From: Bifidobacterium breve
GTDB taxonomy: Bacteria; Actinomycetota; Actinomycetes; Nanopelagicales; Nanopelagicaceae
DNA length: 64,000 bases
Direction: 5' to 3'
Assembly: GCA_945885625.1 (NCBI GenBank)
Contig: CAMCYS010000006.1
Span: 1 to 64,000, forward strand
The position numbers and the translations under genes are program-made. The notes beneath the pieces were generated by a model. It searched no databases. It was given only the letters and a program-made list of their open reading frames with translations, and was not told the origin of the DNA. Below, in pieces: positions 44,488-53,347 of the stretch; positions within the stretch are counted from its first letter, which is position 1, and every line of letters starts with the position of its first letter.

Positions 44488-46575
44488 ATGGCTCTACAAC
44501 CACGTACCCCTGCCCCTGGCAAAGCTCGACGAGCGGCCGCGGCCAAAGCTGGCAAGCCAGCAAACAAAACAACGGCGCAGAAAGAATCTGCAACTCGTCG
44601 TTATGCCGATATTGATCCGCGTTCGGTATCAAAGAAAGAAGCTCGCAACCTAGAGCGTTCGAAGTTACGCGCTAAGCGTTATGCCGAATCGAAAATTTCA
44701 AAGCCTCGCGCTGAAAAACTAGTCGATGGAAGCGCTGAAGTTCCAGTATTTGAACGTTCTCGTTCATCAAAGCCAGCAACCGGCAAGTCACGTACTGATC
44801 GCGGTGCACGACCAGCAACAGGACGCCCAGAACGTAAGTCATCTGATCGTCCGCGCACAGATGCACCTCGCAGCGAAAAGCCAGCATTCAAAAAGACTTT
44901 TAATGACAAGCGCGACAGGCGCGAAAAGCCAGAGACTCGTGCCACTAAGTTTGTAGCAGAGCGTGCAACGCGTCCTGATCGCAATCCAGCTCCTGCCCGT
45001 AATTCCGACACTGTTCCATCAACTCGTCGCGATGCTGCAAAAGCTCGCGCAACTCGCAGCAACGATGGTCGCCCAAATTTTGAACCACGCAAGCGCGAAA
45101 AATATGTTCCGGGCGTTGGTAAGCGTAGCGAAAACGCAGCTCGCGAATTCAAACGTTCCGAAGATCGCACCAACTCCTATAACCGGCCAGAACGCACCTC
45201 AAGTGCTTACGGTCGCACTCACTCAGCAACAACAGATTTCGGTGCGGACGATAATTACATTTCAGCTAACTTAGCTGATGCTAATTTGATTGATGCCACA
45301 CCAAAGTCTGCAATCACAATGACTTTCGCCGAGCTAGGTATTGCTCCTAAGTTAGTTGAGCGCCTTACAGCGCAAGGAATTAATCACCCATTCCCAATTC
45401 AGATTGCAACACTGCCTGATGCTCTAGCTGGTAACGACATATTGGGCCGTGGACAAACTGGTTCAGGCAAGACTCTTGCTTTCGGTTTAGCAATGCTGAC
45501 TAACCTAAATGGTCGCGTCGCAAAGCCGCATAAGCCACTTGGTTTGGTGTTAACACCAACTCGCGAATTAGCACAGCAGATTGATGAAGTATTAACGCCA
45601 CTTGCGAAGTCAATTGGGCTTGATTCAGTAGTAATTGCGGGCGGAATGCCTTACGGCAAGCAGATCACTGCGATGCGTCAATCCTGCCCAATCTTGGTAG
45701 CAACACCCGGACGCTTGATCGATCTACTCGATAAGGGCGAAGTTCAACTCGATGATCTACAGATCACCGTTCTTGATGAAGCTGATCAAATGGCTGACAT
45801 GGGCTTCTTGCCAGTAGTTAAGGAAATTCTTGATCAAGCTAAGCCAGATGGACAGCGTTTGTTGTTCTCAGCAACTCTTGATCGTGGCGTAGATGCGCTA
45901 GTTAAAAAGTATTTAAATGAGACAAAGACTCACTCATTGCAGAATGATCGTGCCTCAGTTTCGACAATGAAGCACTACGTACTAACAATGCAGACTACTG
46001 ATAAAGATGATGTAACCGCGCAGATCGCATCTCGCAGCGGCAAAACCATCTTGTTCGTAAAAACTCAACGCGGTGCTGATCGCTTAGCTGACAAACTTGC
46101 TCACGCAGGTGTTCCAGTCGGCGCACTTCACGGTGGAAAGTCACAAGCAGTGCGTACTCGTACTTTGGCACTATTTAAGGAAACTCCTAACGCAGCCCTA
46201 GTTGCAACCGATGTTGCAGCTCGCGGTATTCACGTTGATGGAATTTCACTAGTCGTGCACTTCGATGCACCAACAGATCACAAGGATTATCTGCACCGTT
46301 CAGGTCGTACTGCCCGCGCTGGCGAAGAAGGCAATGTTGTATTGCTTTCAACTACAAAGAGCCAATCTGGTGTTAAGTCACTAACTTCACGCGCAGGCGT
46401 TACTCCGATATTTGTTCACGTCGAACCAATGTCTAACGAGTTAATTGATATCACTGGTGCAGTTGAGCCTTCAGGTATTCCTTACATCGCACCGGTGATG
46501 GAGAACAAGGGTCCAAGTCGTGGCAACCGTCGCCCTCGCCCTAACTCAAGCGAGCGTCGTCGTCGCCCTCGTTAA
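44488..46575 (+). CDS. DEAD-box RNA helicase with a long basic disordered N-terminal region
   Basis: An ATP-dependent RNA helicase, probably for ribosome assembly, RNA decay or cold adaptation. The core starts near residue 279: Q motif (MTFAELGI...HPFPIQ), motif I QTGSGKT (323-329), PTRELAQQ, motif II DEAD in VLDEADQMADMGF, SAT in LLFSATLDRG, and the second RecA domain through HRSGRTARAGEEG. Residues 1-275 are very rich in Arg, Lys, Ser, Pro and Glu and look disordered; in most bacterial relatives such tails are C-terminal. A short basic tail is also present. It overlaps the convergent GGDEF-like gene by 30 bases. Length is 695 aa. Confidence 0.92.
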   Translation: MALQPRTPAPGKARRAAAAKAGKPANKTTAQKESATRRYADIDPRSVSKKEARNLERSKLRAKRYAESKISKPRAEKLVDGSAEVPVFERSRSSKPATGKSRTDRGARPATGRPERKSSDRPRTDAPRSEKPAFKKTFNDKRDRREKPETRATKFVAERATRPDRNPAPARNSDTVPSTRRDAAKARATRSNDGRPNFEPRKREKYVPGVGKRSENAAREFKRSEDRTNSYNRPERTSSAYGRTHSATTDFGADDNYISANLADANLIDATPKSAITMTFAELGIAPKLVERLTAQGINHPFPIQIATLPDALAGNDILGRGQTGSGKTLAFGLAMLTNLNGRVAKPHKPLGLVLTPTRELAQQIDEVLTPLAKSIGLDSVVIAGGMPYGKQITAMRQSCPILVATPGRLIDLLDKGEVQLDDLQITVLDEADQMADMGFLPVVKEILDQAKPDGQRLLFSATLDRGVDALVKKYLNETKTHSLQNDRASVSTMKHYVLTMQTTDKDDVTAQIASRSGKTILFVKTQRGADRLADKLAHAGVPVGALHGGKSQAVRTRTLALFKETPNAALVATDVAARGIHVDGISLVVHFDAPTDHKDYLHRSGRTARAGEEGNVVLLSTTKSQSGVKSLTSRAGVTPIFVHVEPMSNELIDITGAVEPSGIPYIAPVMENKGPSRGNRRPRPNSSERRRRPR

Positions 46576-46989
46576 TTCGATTTGATCTAACCGGTTTAGT
46601 AATTCAAGGGTTACTTCACCGGCTTTAGGTGCTACGCAGGCATAGGAAACTTCAATAGCAAAATCAATTCTCGCTATGAATTTTTCGACTACCGATAAAT
46701 CGCCTCGCACAAATAGCGCGAATTCAAATTCACCGATTCGAGCAATTAAATCCTCTGCTCGTGCGCTATTTGAAAGCACATCAGCAAATGCCACAATCTC
46801 ATCAATTGTCGAAGTTGCTGGCAGTTCTAACCTAATTGCACAAAGTTCAATGGCACTTCGTTGGAATCGAGCTAACTCGCGAGCCATCTCTTCGTAATAA
46901 AGTGGCGGAGCTAGCAAATTTGTTTGCGAATCATGGCGGCCATCGTGTGAGATTGGTTCGAATCTCGGTTTTTCCATTAGATTACTCAT
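46546..46989 (-). CDS. Degenerate GGDEF-like small protein
   Basis: I read this 147-residue protein as a shortened, inactive relative of the GGDEF (diguanylate cyclase) fold. Residues 29-55 (YYEEMARELARFQRSAIELCAI) resemble the helix-strand entry of GGDEF domains. Residues 64-90 (VAFADVLSNSARAEDLIARIGEFEF) resemble the segment before and over the signature, with GEFEF (86-90) in place of GGDEF. The metal-binding DxxKxIND-like segment is missing. It has no sensor domain, signal or membrane segment. The match is by eye, so the family call is tentative. It overlaps the helicase 3' end and diverges from the membrane protein at 47016 with 26 bases between starts. Confidence 0.6.
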   Translation of the reverse strand: MSNLMEKPRFEPISHDGRHDSQTNLLAPPLYYEEMARELARFQRSAIELCAIRLELPATSTIDEIVAFADVLSNSARAEDLIARIGEFEFALFVRGDLSVVEKFIARIDFAIEVSYACVAPKAGEVTLELLNRLDQIELTRATTTLA

Positions 46990-47015
46990 CTCAAGTGAGA
47001 TTGAAGGAGAGTGGT

Positions 47016-47420
47016 GTGAGCGCTGAATCTAAGAAGCATCTCAGTCAATCTGCTCGTCGCCAAATCGTGACAGCCCTGCTCAACTTTGAAGGCGCTGTCG
47101 TATTAGCCCTAGGTATCTTTGTTTTGTATCTCGATTTAACTCGTGAAGATGTTTCCGTCGCAGGTTCTGTTGAAATCTTGCCTTTGCTTGGCGTACTTCT
47201 TTTCTCTCTCTTGGGAGGCTTGGGTCTGCTTGCATGTGCCTATTCCTTTAAGAACAAACGGCGATTTGGTCGTGCTCCTGCAGTATTGGCGAACTTAATT
47301 GCCCTCGGCGTAGCCAAATATCAATTTGAAGGTGGCCTCTGGTTTGTTGCCCTGCCGCTAGTTATGGTTGCGGCGATGACGCTTTATTGCGCAGTAACTA
47401 TTGTCCCGGAAGGTAAATAA
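47016..47420 (+). CDS. Hypothetical four-helix integral membrane protein
   Basis: A 134-residue protein with about four hydrophobic segments: LLNFEGAVVLALGIFVLYL, PLLGVLLFSLLGGLGLLACAY, VLANLIALGVAKY, and WFVALPLVMVAAMTLYCAV. No catalytic motif is seen. The open frame extends 60 codons upstream across the start of the divergent gene, but AAGGAG six bases before the GTG at 47016 fixes the start. The stop overlaps the ribokinase ATG (TAATG). Similar small membrane proteins are common in actinobacteria; the function is unknown. Confidence 0.78.
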   Translation: MSAESKKHLSQSARRQIVTALLNFEGAVVLALGIFVLYLDLTREDVSVAGSVEILPLLGVLLFSLLGGLGLLACAYSFKNKRRFGRAPAVLANLIALGVAKYQFEGGLWFVALPLVMVAAMTLYCAVTIVPEGK

Positions 47421-48322
47421 TGGTCAGTATTGCAGTTGTTGGTAGCACCAATATCGACATGGTTGCATACAGCAATCAGATTCCAGAACGCGGCGAAACA
47501 GTTATAGGCAAAGATTTTGCAATTGGTTTCGGTGGCAAAGGTGCAAACCAAGCTGTAATGGCAGCGCGCTTAGGAATTAAGACTTACATGGTTGGCGCGG
47601 TTGGCGATGATGTTTTCGGTCAATCTGCAATTAAGAATTTCACTGACCAAGGTGTAGACACCGAGTATCTAGCAACCGTGTCAGGCTCTAGCGGTGTTGC
47701 ACCTATCTGGGTCGATGGTGAGGGTGATAATCGAATCATCGTGGTCCCAGGTGCTAATGACAAAGTATCTGTTGCTCAAGTAGAAAATGCGATCAACTCG
47801 ATTAAGGATTTAAAAGTAGTTGTTGGTCAGTTTGAGATTCCGGTTGAAGTTACTACTGCAGCATTTGCAGCTGCTCGTAAATTAGGAATCACAACTATTC
47901 TAAATCCTGCGCCTTATCGAGATATTCCAGCTGAGCTATTGGCGGTAACAGATTGGTTAATTCCAAATAGTCATGAATTTCAAGATCTACACCCGCAACA
48001 TTTAGAGCCAAACTCAGATTCAGTAATTGCTGATTTCGCTACTGCCCAGAAAATAAATTTGGTTGTGACTTTGGGCGAAGACGGTGTCGTTATCGCTGAT
48101 GGCGCAATAACCAAAGTCGCCGCGCAAAAAGTAAAGCCGGTTGACACAACTGGCGCCGGTGATTGTTTTGTTGGCTCCTTTGCTTTTGGCTTGGCTAAGC
48201 AAATGCCGCCAGCTAAGGCTGCGGCTTTAGGCTGCCAGACCGCTGGGCTAAGTGTCACTCGACTAGGGGCGCAGAGCTCTTACCCGACGGCTGCCGAAGT
48301 TGCTGATTTTCTTTCGGCCTAG
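47420..48322 (+). CDS. rbsK: Ribokinase
   Basis: A PfkB-family sugar kinase, most like ribokinase (ribose to ribose-5-phosphate). N-terminal VVGSTNIDMVAYSNQIPERGET and GFGGKGANQAVMAARLG are the ribokinase pattern, and the C-terminal anion hole with catalytic base is DTTGAGDCFVGSF (about 242-254). Length is 300 aa. No ribose transporter or RbsD lies beside it. It is coupled to the preceding membrane protein gene. Confidence 0.9.
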   Translation: MVSIAVVGSTNIDMVAYSNQIPERGETVIGKDFAIGFGGKGANQAVMAARLGIKTYMVGAVGDDVFGQSAIKNFTDQGVDTEYLATVSGSSGVAPIWVDGEGDNRIIVVPGANDKVSVAQVENAINSIKDLKVVVGQFEIPVEVTTAAFAAARKLGITTILNPAPYRDIPAELLAVTDWLIPNSHEFQDLHPQHLEPNSDSVIADFATAQKINLVVTLGEDGVVIADGAITKVAAQKVKPVDTTGAGDCFVGSFAFGLAKQMPPAKAAALGCQTAGLSVTRLGAQSSYPTAAEVADFLSA

Positions 48323-48371
48323 CCGACCCTGCTAAGTGTGCCGAATATCGCTTAATTTACGCTGCCATCTT

Positions 48372-48391
48372 TGACTAGACGAATTTAGTCA
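48372..48391 (+). promoter_or_regulatory. Inverted repeat upstream of kgd, possible operator
   Basis: TGACTA, eight bases, TAGTCA: perfect 6-base arms just upstream of the presumed kgd promoter. It could bind a dimeric regulator. No known site is recognised. Confidence 0.35.
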
Positions 48392-48413
48392 TGGGGGCTC
48401 ACCTCGGTAGACT
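48385..48413 (+). promoter_or_regulatory. Candidate promoter of kgd
   Basis: TTAGTC (48385-48390), 17 bases, TAGACT (48408-48413). Transcription would start near 48420, leaving a leader of about 30 bases that contains the GGGGAG ribosome site. The -35 overlaps the right half of the inverted repeat at 48372-48391. Confidence 0.4.
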
Positions 48414-48450
48414 TCATGGGTAGATCGCTACTAACAAGGGGAGAAAGCCA

Positions 48451-51400
48451 GTGTCGGCTTCCGATTCAAATATCGATTTTGGTGCTAACGATTGGTTAGT
48501 CGAGGAAATGCAAGAACGTTACCTCGCAGATCCCACTTCAGTTGATCAAGCTTGGATTGAATACTTCACTAAGAACGGCGTTGCCGGTCAAAGCACCGCA
48601 CCTAAAGCAGGAGTCCCCCCAATTCCTAAAGCAATGCAGACACAGGTCGCAACACCGGTTGCAACTCCAGCTCCCGTTGCACCTGTGCAACAACCGGTAG
48701 TAACGGCGCCAGTTGTAACAACTGCTCCGACACCAGCAGATCCTGTTGCTAAGCCGGTTCCAGTTTTAGTTACACCTGCGGCTTCATCTTTAACTCCGAT
48801 TCGTGGAGTTAGCGCACGTGTTGTTCAAAGTATGGAAGCATCACTGAGCGTTCCAACAGCAACTAGTGTTCGCGCGATTCCAGCAAAACTAATGATCGAT
48901 AACCGCATTGTTATTAACAATCACTTGAAGCGTACCCGTGGTGGAAAAGTTTCCTTCACACACTTGATTGGTTACGCAATGATTAAAGCGATGCGTGTGA
49001 TGCCAGAGATGAATGTTTTTTATGGTGAAATTGAAGGCAAGCCGGCAATCGGACAACCAGAACATATAAACATTGGTATCGCAATTGATTTAGCTAAGCC
49101 AGATGGCTCACGTCAATTGTTAGTTCCTTCGATTAAAGGATGCGAAGAATTAGATTTTGCACAATTCGTTAGCGCTTATGAAGAAGTTATTCGCAAAGCA
49201 CGTGGAGGCACACTAACTGTTGAGGACTATGCAGGTACCACCGCCTCGATTACAAACCCGGGCACTATTGGCACAGTTCACTCGGTTCCGCGCTTAGTCC
49301 AAGGTCAAGGCTTGATACTTGGCGTTGGTGCTATGGACTACCCAGCTGAATTCCAAGGTGCATCCGATGAAACCCTCGCCCGCATGGCTGTTAGCAAGGT
49401 AATCACGCTAACTAGCACTTACGATCACCGCGTTATTCAAGGTGCGCAATCTGGTGACTTCTTACGTCGAATTCATGAACTACTTCTAGGTGCTGAGCGC
49501 TTCTACGAAGATATCTTTGCCGCTCTTCGAATTCCATATGTGCCAATTCATTGGGCTACCGATCTCGATTTCACTCGTGATGACCATATTTCAAAGACTG
49601 CTCGTGTACAACAATTGATTCAGGCATATCGCACTAACGGTCACTTGATGTCTGATACCGATCCACTTGAATATAAGCAGCGCTCTCATCCAGATCTAGA
49701 AGTTGAAACACATGGCCTAACTCTTTGGGATCTTGATCGTGAGTTTGCCACTGGTGGTTTCGGTGGCAAAGCATTTATGCCGCTACGTAACATTCTCGGA
49801 ATTCTGCGTGATTCCTATTGCCGCTCAATCGGCGTCGAATATATGTACATTGAAAATCCGGCTGAACGTAAATGGATACAAGAACATATTGAAGTTGGAA
49901 CTCCAAGAGTCGCCCGCGAAGAACAGCTACGTATTTTGCGCAAACTAAATAGCGCCGAAGCTTTTGAATCATTTCTACAGACTAAGTACGTTGGGCAGAA
50001 ACGCTTCTCGCTTGAAGGTGGCGAATCGGTAATTCCACTTCTAGATGCAGTTATTTCAGAAGCTGCTGAAGCAAAACTTGACGAAGTTTGTATTGGCATG
50101 CCACACCGTGGTCGCCTAAATGTGTTGGCAAATATTGCCGGCAAGTCACATGGCCAGATTTTCCAAGAGTTCGAAGGGCATTACCAAGAAAATCAAGTTC
50201 AAGGTTCGGGCGATGTTAAGTATCACCTAGGTACTGAAGGCGTCTTTACTGCCGAATCAGGTGCTACAACGAAGATCTATTTGGCAGCTAATCCATCACA
50301 CCTTGAGGCAGTAAACCCGGTACTTGAGGGCATTGTGCGGGCAAAGCAAGATAAATTAAATATCAAGAATATATTCTCCGTTCTGCCGATCTTGATGCAC
50401 GGCGATGCTGCTTTTGCAGGTCAAGGTGTAGTTGCTGAAACTCTGCAGATGTCACAACTTCGTGGATATCGCACTGGTGGAACCGTACACATTGTGATCA
50501 ACAACCAAGTTGGTTTCACAACTTCACCTCATGGTTCACGGTCTTCAACTTACTCAACTGATTTCGCCAAGATTATCCAAGCCCCGGTTTTCCATGTAAA
50601 TGGTGATGACCCTGAAGCATGTGTACGAGTTGCTCATCTAGCATTCCAATATCGCCAAGAGTTCAATAAAGATGTAGTAATCGACATGGTTTGCTACCGA
50701 CGTCGTGGACACAACGAAGGTGATGAACCAAGTTTTACTCAGCCACTCATGTACAAGTTAATTGATGCCAAGCGTACGACTCGTACTTTGTATACCGAAA
50801 GCTTGATCGGTCGTGGTGACATCACGCAACTAGAAGCCGAAGAAGTTGCCAAAGATTTCCAAGAGCAACTCGAAGCTGTGTTTGCTTCGGTTCATAACCA
50901 TGAAGCTGCGCAACCAGACCACAAAAATATCCCACAGGTTCCAGCGCCTACAACTGTTGACACTTCAATAACTGAAGCGGTTGCTCGCCAGATTGCAGCT
51001 ACCCAAGTTGCCGTACCTGAAGGCTTCACAATTCATCCTAAGTTGGTCCCTCAATTAACGAAGCGCGTTGAAATGTTAAACGACGGCACTATCGACTGGT
51101 CCATGGGCGAAACTCTGGCGTTTGGTTCATTACTTCTCGAAGGTCGACCAATTCGCTTAGCTGGTCAAGATTCTCGACGTGGTACTTTCTCAAATCGCCA
51201 TGCTGTCATCATTGATAAAGAAAATGCCAGTGAGTGGACTCCGCTAAGGGGATTGATCCAAGATGAAAATCAATTCTTTGTGATCGACTCATTACTTTCG
51301 GAATACGCTGCGATGGGCTTTGAATATGGCTATTCAGTGGTCCGCGAAGATGCTCTGGTTCTATGGGAAGGCCAGTTTGGTGATTTCAGCAATGGTGCTC

Positions 51401-52119
51401 AAACTATTGTTGATGAGTTTATCTCTTCTGCTCTACAAAAGTGGGGCGAGCGTTCTTCAGTAGTTCTACTTCTGCCACATGGTTATGAAGGCCAAGGACC
51501 AGATCACTCATCAGGTCGCATCGAACGTTACCTATTGCTCTGTGCTGAAAATAATATGACGGTTGCACAGCCTTCAACTCCTGCCTCTTACTTCCATCTA
51601 TTACGTTGGCATGCGGCTAATCCGGCACGCCGACCAATGGTGGTCTTCACTCCAAAGTCAATGTTGCGCCTAAAAGCTGCAGCATCAGCGCTAAGTGATT
51701 TTACTTCTGGCACATTCCGTCCGGTTATTGGTGATGAAAAAGTTACCAATGCATCTCGTGTAATTTTCTGCTCTGGCAAGATCTATCACGATCTAATTGC
51801 TGAACGCGAAAGGAATGGTGAACATTCAACTGCAATTATTCGAGTAGAGCAGTTGTACCCATTGCCAGCCGCCGAGATAGCAGCAGAGGCAGCAAAGCAT
51901 CCAACTGCATCTCTTCTTTGGGTTCAAGATGAACCAGCTAATCAGGGTGCCTGGTCACACGTTGCACTTGGAACTTCTGAACACTTCGGTGGAACTGGCT
52001 TTAGTGGTCGCACGCTTCGGCGAGTTTCTAGATTAGCAAGTGCTTCACCTGCTACCGGAAATCATCATTGGCATGAAGAAGAAGCTAAAGCGCTAATGAC
52101 TGAGGCCTTTACCCGCTAA
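48451..52119 (+). CDS. kgd: Multifunctional 2-oxoglutarate metabolism enzyme (2-oxoglutarate dehydrogenase E1/decarboxylase fused to an E2 core)
   Basis: The actinobacterial fusion enzyme for the 2-oxoglutarate step of the TCA cycle. A short helical N-terminus (DWLVEEMQERYLADP) is followed by a Pro/Ala/Val linker (about 45-115). An acyltransferase E2 core (about 115-360) has the catalytic DHRVIQGA near residue 327. The thiamine-dependent E1 part runs from about 400 to 1222, with MPHRGRLNVLANI, GDAAFAGQGVVAET near 650 and RRRGHNEGDEP. The E2 part has no lipoyl domain, as in Mycobacterium and Corynebacterium. GGGAG lies seven bases before the GTG. Length 1222 aa matches the family. It stands as a single transcription unit. 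Confidence 0.96.
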   Translation: MSASDSNIDFGANDWLVEEMQERYLADPTSVDQAWIEYFTKNGVAGQSTAPKAGVPPIPKAMQTQVATPVATPAPVAPVQQPVVTAPVVTTAPTPADPVAKPVPVLVTPAASSLTPIRGVSARVVQSMEASLSVPTATSVRAIPAKLMIDNRIVINNHLKRTRGGKVSFTHLIGYAMIKAMRVMPEMNVFYGEIEGKPAIGQPEHINIGIAIDLAKPDGSRQLLVPSIKGCEELDFAQFVSAYEEVIRKARGGTLTVEDYAGTTASITNPGTIGTVHSVPRLVQGQGLILGVGAMDYPAEFQGASDETLARMAVSKVITLTSTYDHRVIQGAQSGDFLRRIHELLLGAERFYEDIFAALRIPYVPIHWATDLDFTRDDHISKTARVQQLIQAYRTNGHLMSDTDPLEYKQRSHPDLEVETHGLTLWDLDREFATGGFGGKAFMPLRNILGILRDSYCRSIGVEYMYIENPAERKWIQEHIEVGTPRVAREEQLRILRKLNSAEAFESFLQTKYVGQKRFSLEGGESVIPLLDAVISEAAEAKLDEVCIGMPHRGRLNVLANIAGKSHGQIFQEFEGHYQENQVQGSGDVKYHLGTEGVFTAESGATTKIYLAANPSHLEAVNPVLEGIVRAKQDKLNIKNIFSVLPILMHGDAAFAGQGVVAETLQMSQLRGYRTGGTVHIVINNQVGFTTSPHGSRSSTYSTDFAKIIQAPVFHVNGDDPEACVRVAHLAFQYRQEFNKDVVIDMVCYRRRGHNEGDEPSFTQPLMYKLIDAKRTTRTLYTESLIGRGDITQLEAEEVAKDFQEQLEAVFASVHNHEAAQPDHKNIPQVPAPTTVDTSITEAVARQIAATQVAVPEGFTIHPKLVPQLTKRVEMLNDGTIDWSMGETLAFGSLLLEGRPIRLAGQDSRRGTFSNRHAVIIDKENASEWTPLRGLIQDENQFFVIDSLLSEYAAMGFEYGYSVVREDALVLWEGQFGDFSNGAQTIVDEFISSALQKWGERSSVVLLLPHGYEGQGPDHSSGRIERYLLLCAENNMTVAQPSTPASYFHLLRWHAANPARRPMVVFTPKSMLRLKAAASALSDFTSGTFRPVIGDEKVTNASRVIFCSGKIYHDLIAERERNGEHSTAIIRVEQLYPLPAAEIAAEAAKHPTASLLWVQDEPANQGAWSHVALGTSEHFGGTGFSGRTLRRVSRLASASPATGNHHWHEEEAKALMTEAFTR

Positions 52120-52476
52120 TTACTTACGGCCGCGTTTGCTATTCGCTTTCTTGTAACGAAATAGTACACGCCCGCGTAGTTCGCTTTCGCTGATCCAGCC
52201 CCACTGTCGCGAATCTGTGCTGGCTTTGTTATCGCCTTCGACCCAAACTTTGCCGGCGCTTTCACCACTGCCTATTTCAAGCAAGCGCTTTATGACAAAA
52301 ACTCCTGGTCTATCGGCACGCTCAATTACATAGACTTTGCGCGCCTTTAACTTAGGTGCCGCCCAGAAAACCACCAGCCAATCGCCATCTAGCAGCGTGG
52401 GCGACATGGAATCACCTGCGACGGCGACTGTGCGCCAAGCAGACGAGCCAAATTTCCCCATAGACGGTAGTGTCAC
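52120..52476 (-). CDS. sodX: Nickel-type superoxide dismutase maturation protease (S24/S26-like)
   Basis: A small 118-residue signal-peptidase-like serine protease. The catalytic Ser lies in VAGDSMSPTLLDGDW and the Lys in FVIKRLLEIG; the box WVEGDNKASTDSRQWG is the S26 GDN motif. No membrane anchor is evident. It lies head to head with the Ni-SOD gene, and this pairing in actinobacteria identifies it as SodX, which removes the Ni-SOD N-terminal leader so that the new His1 can bind nickel. The GTG at 52476 is taken as the start; the ATG at 52461 (MGKFG) is an alternative. Confidence 0.9.
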   Translation of the reverse strand: MTLPSMGKFGSSAWRTVAVAGDSMSPTLLDGDWLVVFWAAPKLKARKVYVIERADRPGVFVIKRLLEIGSGESAGKVWVEGDNKASTDSRQWGWISESELRGRVLFRYKKANSKRGRK

Positions 52477-52525
52477 ACTTAGGAATCAAAAAACCAAACG
52501 TTTATTGCTCGAAAGGGAACTCCAA

Positions 52526-52921
52526 ATGATTTCATTTCTAAAGCCAAGCACCACTGTTTACGCACACTGTGATCTACCTTGTGGCGTTTACGATCCAGCT
52601 CAAGCAAAGATCGAAGCGCTTTCAGTTAAAGCCTGTATGGAAAAATATGCGGCAAACACAGATGCTGATTTCCGTTCTCGCTCAGTTGCAATCAAAGAAG
52701 AGCGTTCACATCAAGTTAAAGAGCACCTATGGGTCCTCTGGACAGATTATTTCAAGCCAACTCACTTTGAGGCATACCCACAACTTCATACTCTCTTCAA
52801 CGATGCGACTAAGTTGGCTGGAGCTGCCGGCACCAAGGGCACTCAAGATATTGCAGTTGCCGATAAGTTAATCGCCAAGATTGATGAAATTGCCGCGATC
52901 TTCTGGGAGACCAAGAAGTAA
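52526..52921 (+). CDS. sodN: Nickel superoxide dismutase
   Basis: Ni-SOD dismutates superoxide with a nickel ion held by an N-terminal hook. The hook HCDLPCGVYDP follows a 13-residue leader (ending TVYA), so after cleavage the nickel ligands are His1, Cys2 and Cys6, with Tyr9 at the active site. The mature protein would be 118 aa, close to the Streptomyces enzyme. The remaining sequence is the four-helix bundle. The open frame reaches further upstream into the divergent sodX gene, but the ATG at 52526 starts the leader and has GGGA seven to eight bases upstream. No Fe/Mn-SOD is in the window. Confidence 0.96.
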   Translation: MISFLKPSTTVYAHCDLPCGVYDPAQAKIEALSVKACMEKYAANTDADFRSRSVAIKEERSHQVKEHLWVLWTDYFKPTHFEAYPQLHTLFNDATKLAGAAGTKGTQDIAVADKLIAKIDEIAAIFWETKK

Positions 52922-53341
52922 CTAATTAATACGTGGCGCACTAGTTAGCGTTTGAGCCGCAGTTCGGGCGAGGAAAGATACTCGCTCGACTGCGGTTCTT
53001 TTAATTTGGCCATGAGCAATATGACGTTCACCGTCATAGATATCGCATTCAAAAGTTAACTCTTTTCCAACCACCTCAGTGCATCTAGCCATACCTCTAA
53101 TTTCAGTTCCGATTGAAACGCCAGCGAGAACTTCAATTGAACTGCTACTTAATATGGTGGTTTCGCTACCCTCGAAGTATTCAGCAATAGCTGTTACGCA
53201 TGCGCTTTCCATTAGATTCAAAAGATGTGAGCCAGCGGCGATTGGTAGTTCTCCGATTCCAAGCGCTACCGCAGTATCGCCAGGGCGAATCACCATGGTT
53301 GCTAGACCAACCGCGCCTAGGTATTCACTCTCGATATTCAT
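52922..53341 (-). CDS. Hotdog-fold thioesterase (FlK-like)
   Basis: A 139-residue hotdog-fold protein resembling the fluoroacetyl-CoA thioesterase-like family: IRPGDTAVALGIGELPIAAGSHLLNLMESACVTAIAEY is the core helix-strand region, with Glu in LMESA at the expected catalytic place and a Ser/Thr-rich stretch ILSSSSIEVLAG. A role in acyl-CoA housekeeping is likely, but the natural substrate is unknown. It starts six bases after the anti-sigma stop, so it belongs to the sigma operon. Its stop codon immediately follows the end of the convergent sodN (no gap). Confidence 0.75.
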   Translation of the reverse strand: MNIESEYLGAVGLATMVIRPGDTAVALGIGELPIAAGSHLLNLMESACVTAIAEYFEGSETTILSSSSIEVLAGVSIGTEIRGMARCTEVVGKELTFECDIYDGERHIAHGQIKRTAVERVSFLARTAAQTLTSAPRIN

Positions 53342-53347
53342 AGCAAA

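Noticed and set aside
44488-44490. Leaderless reading of the DEAD-box helicase start
   Set aside because: No TANNNT hexamer sits six to eight bases before this ATG; the consensus TATAAT is far upstream, so a long leader is the better model.
44679-45173. Long antisense frame in the helicase N-terminal arm
   Set aside because: It is the mirror of an Arg/Ser/Pro-rich repeat-like coding region, which leaves long stop-free frames by composition; no start context or motif.
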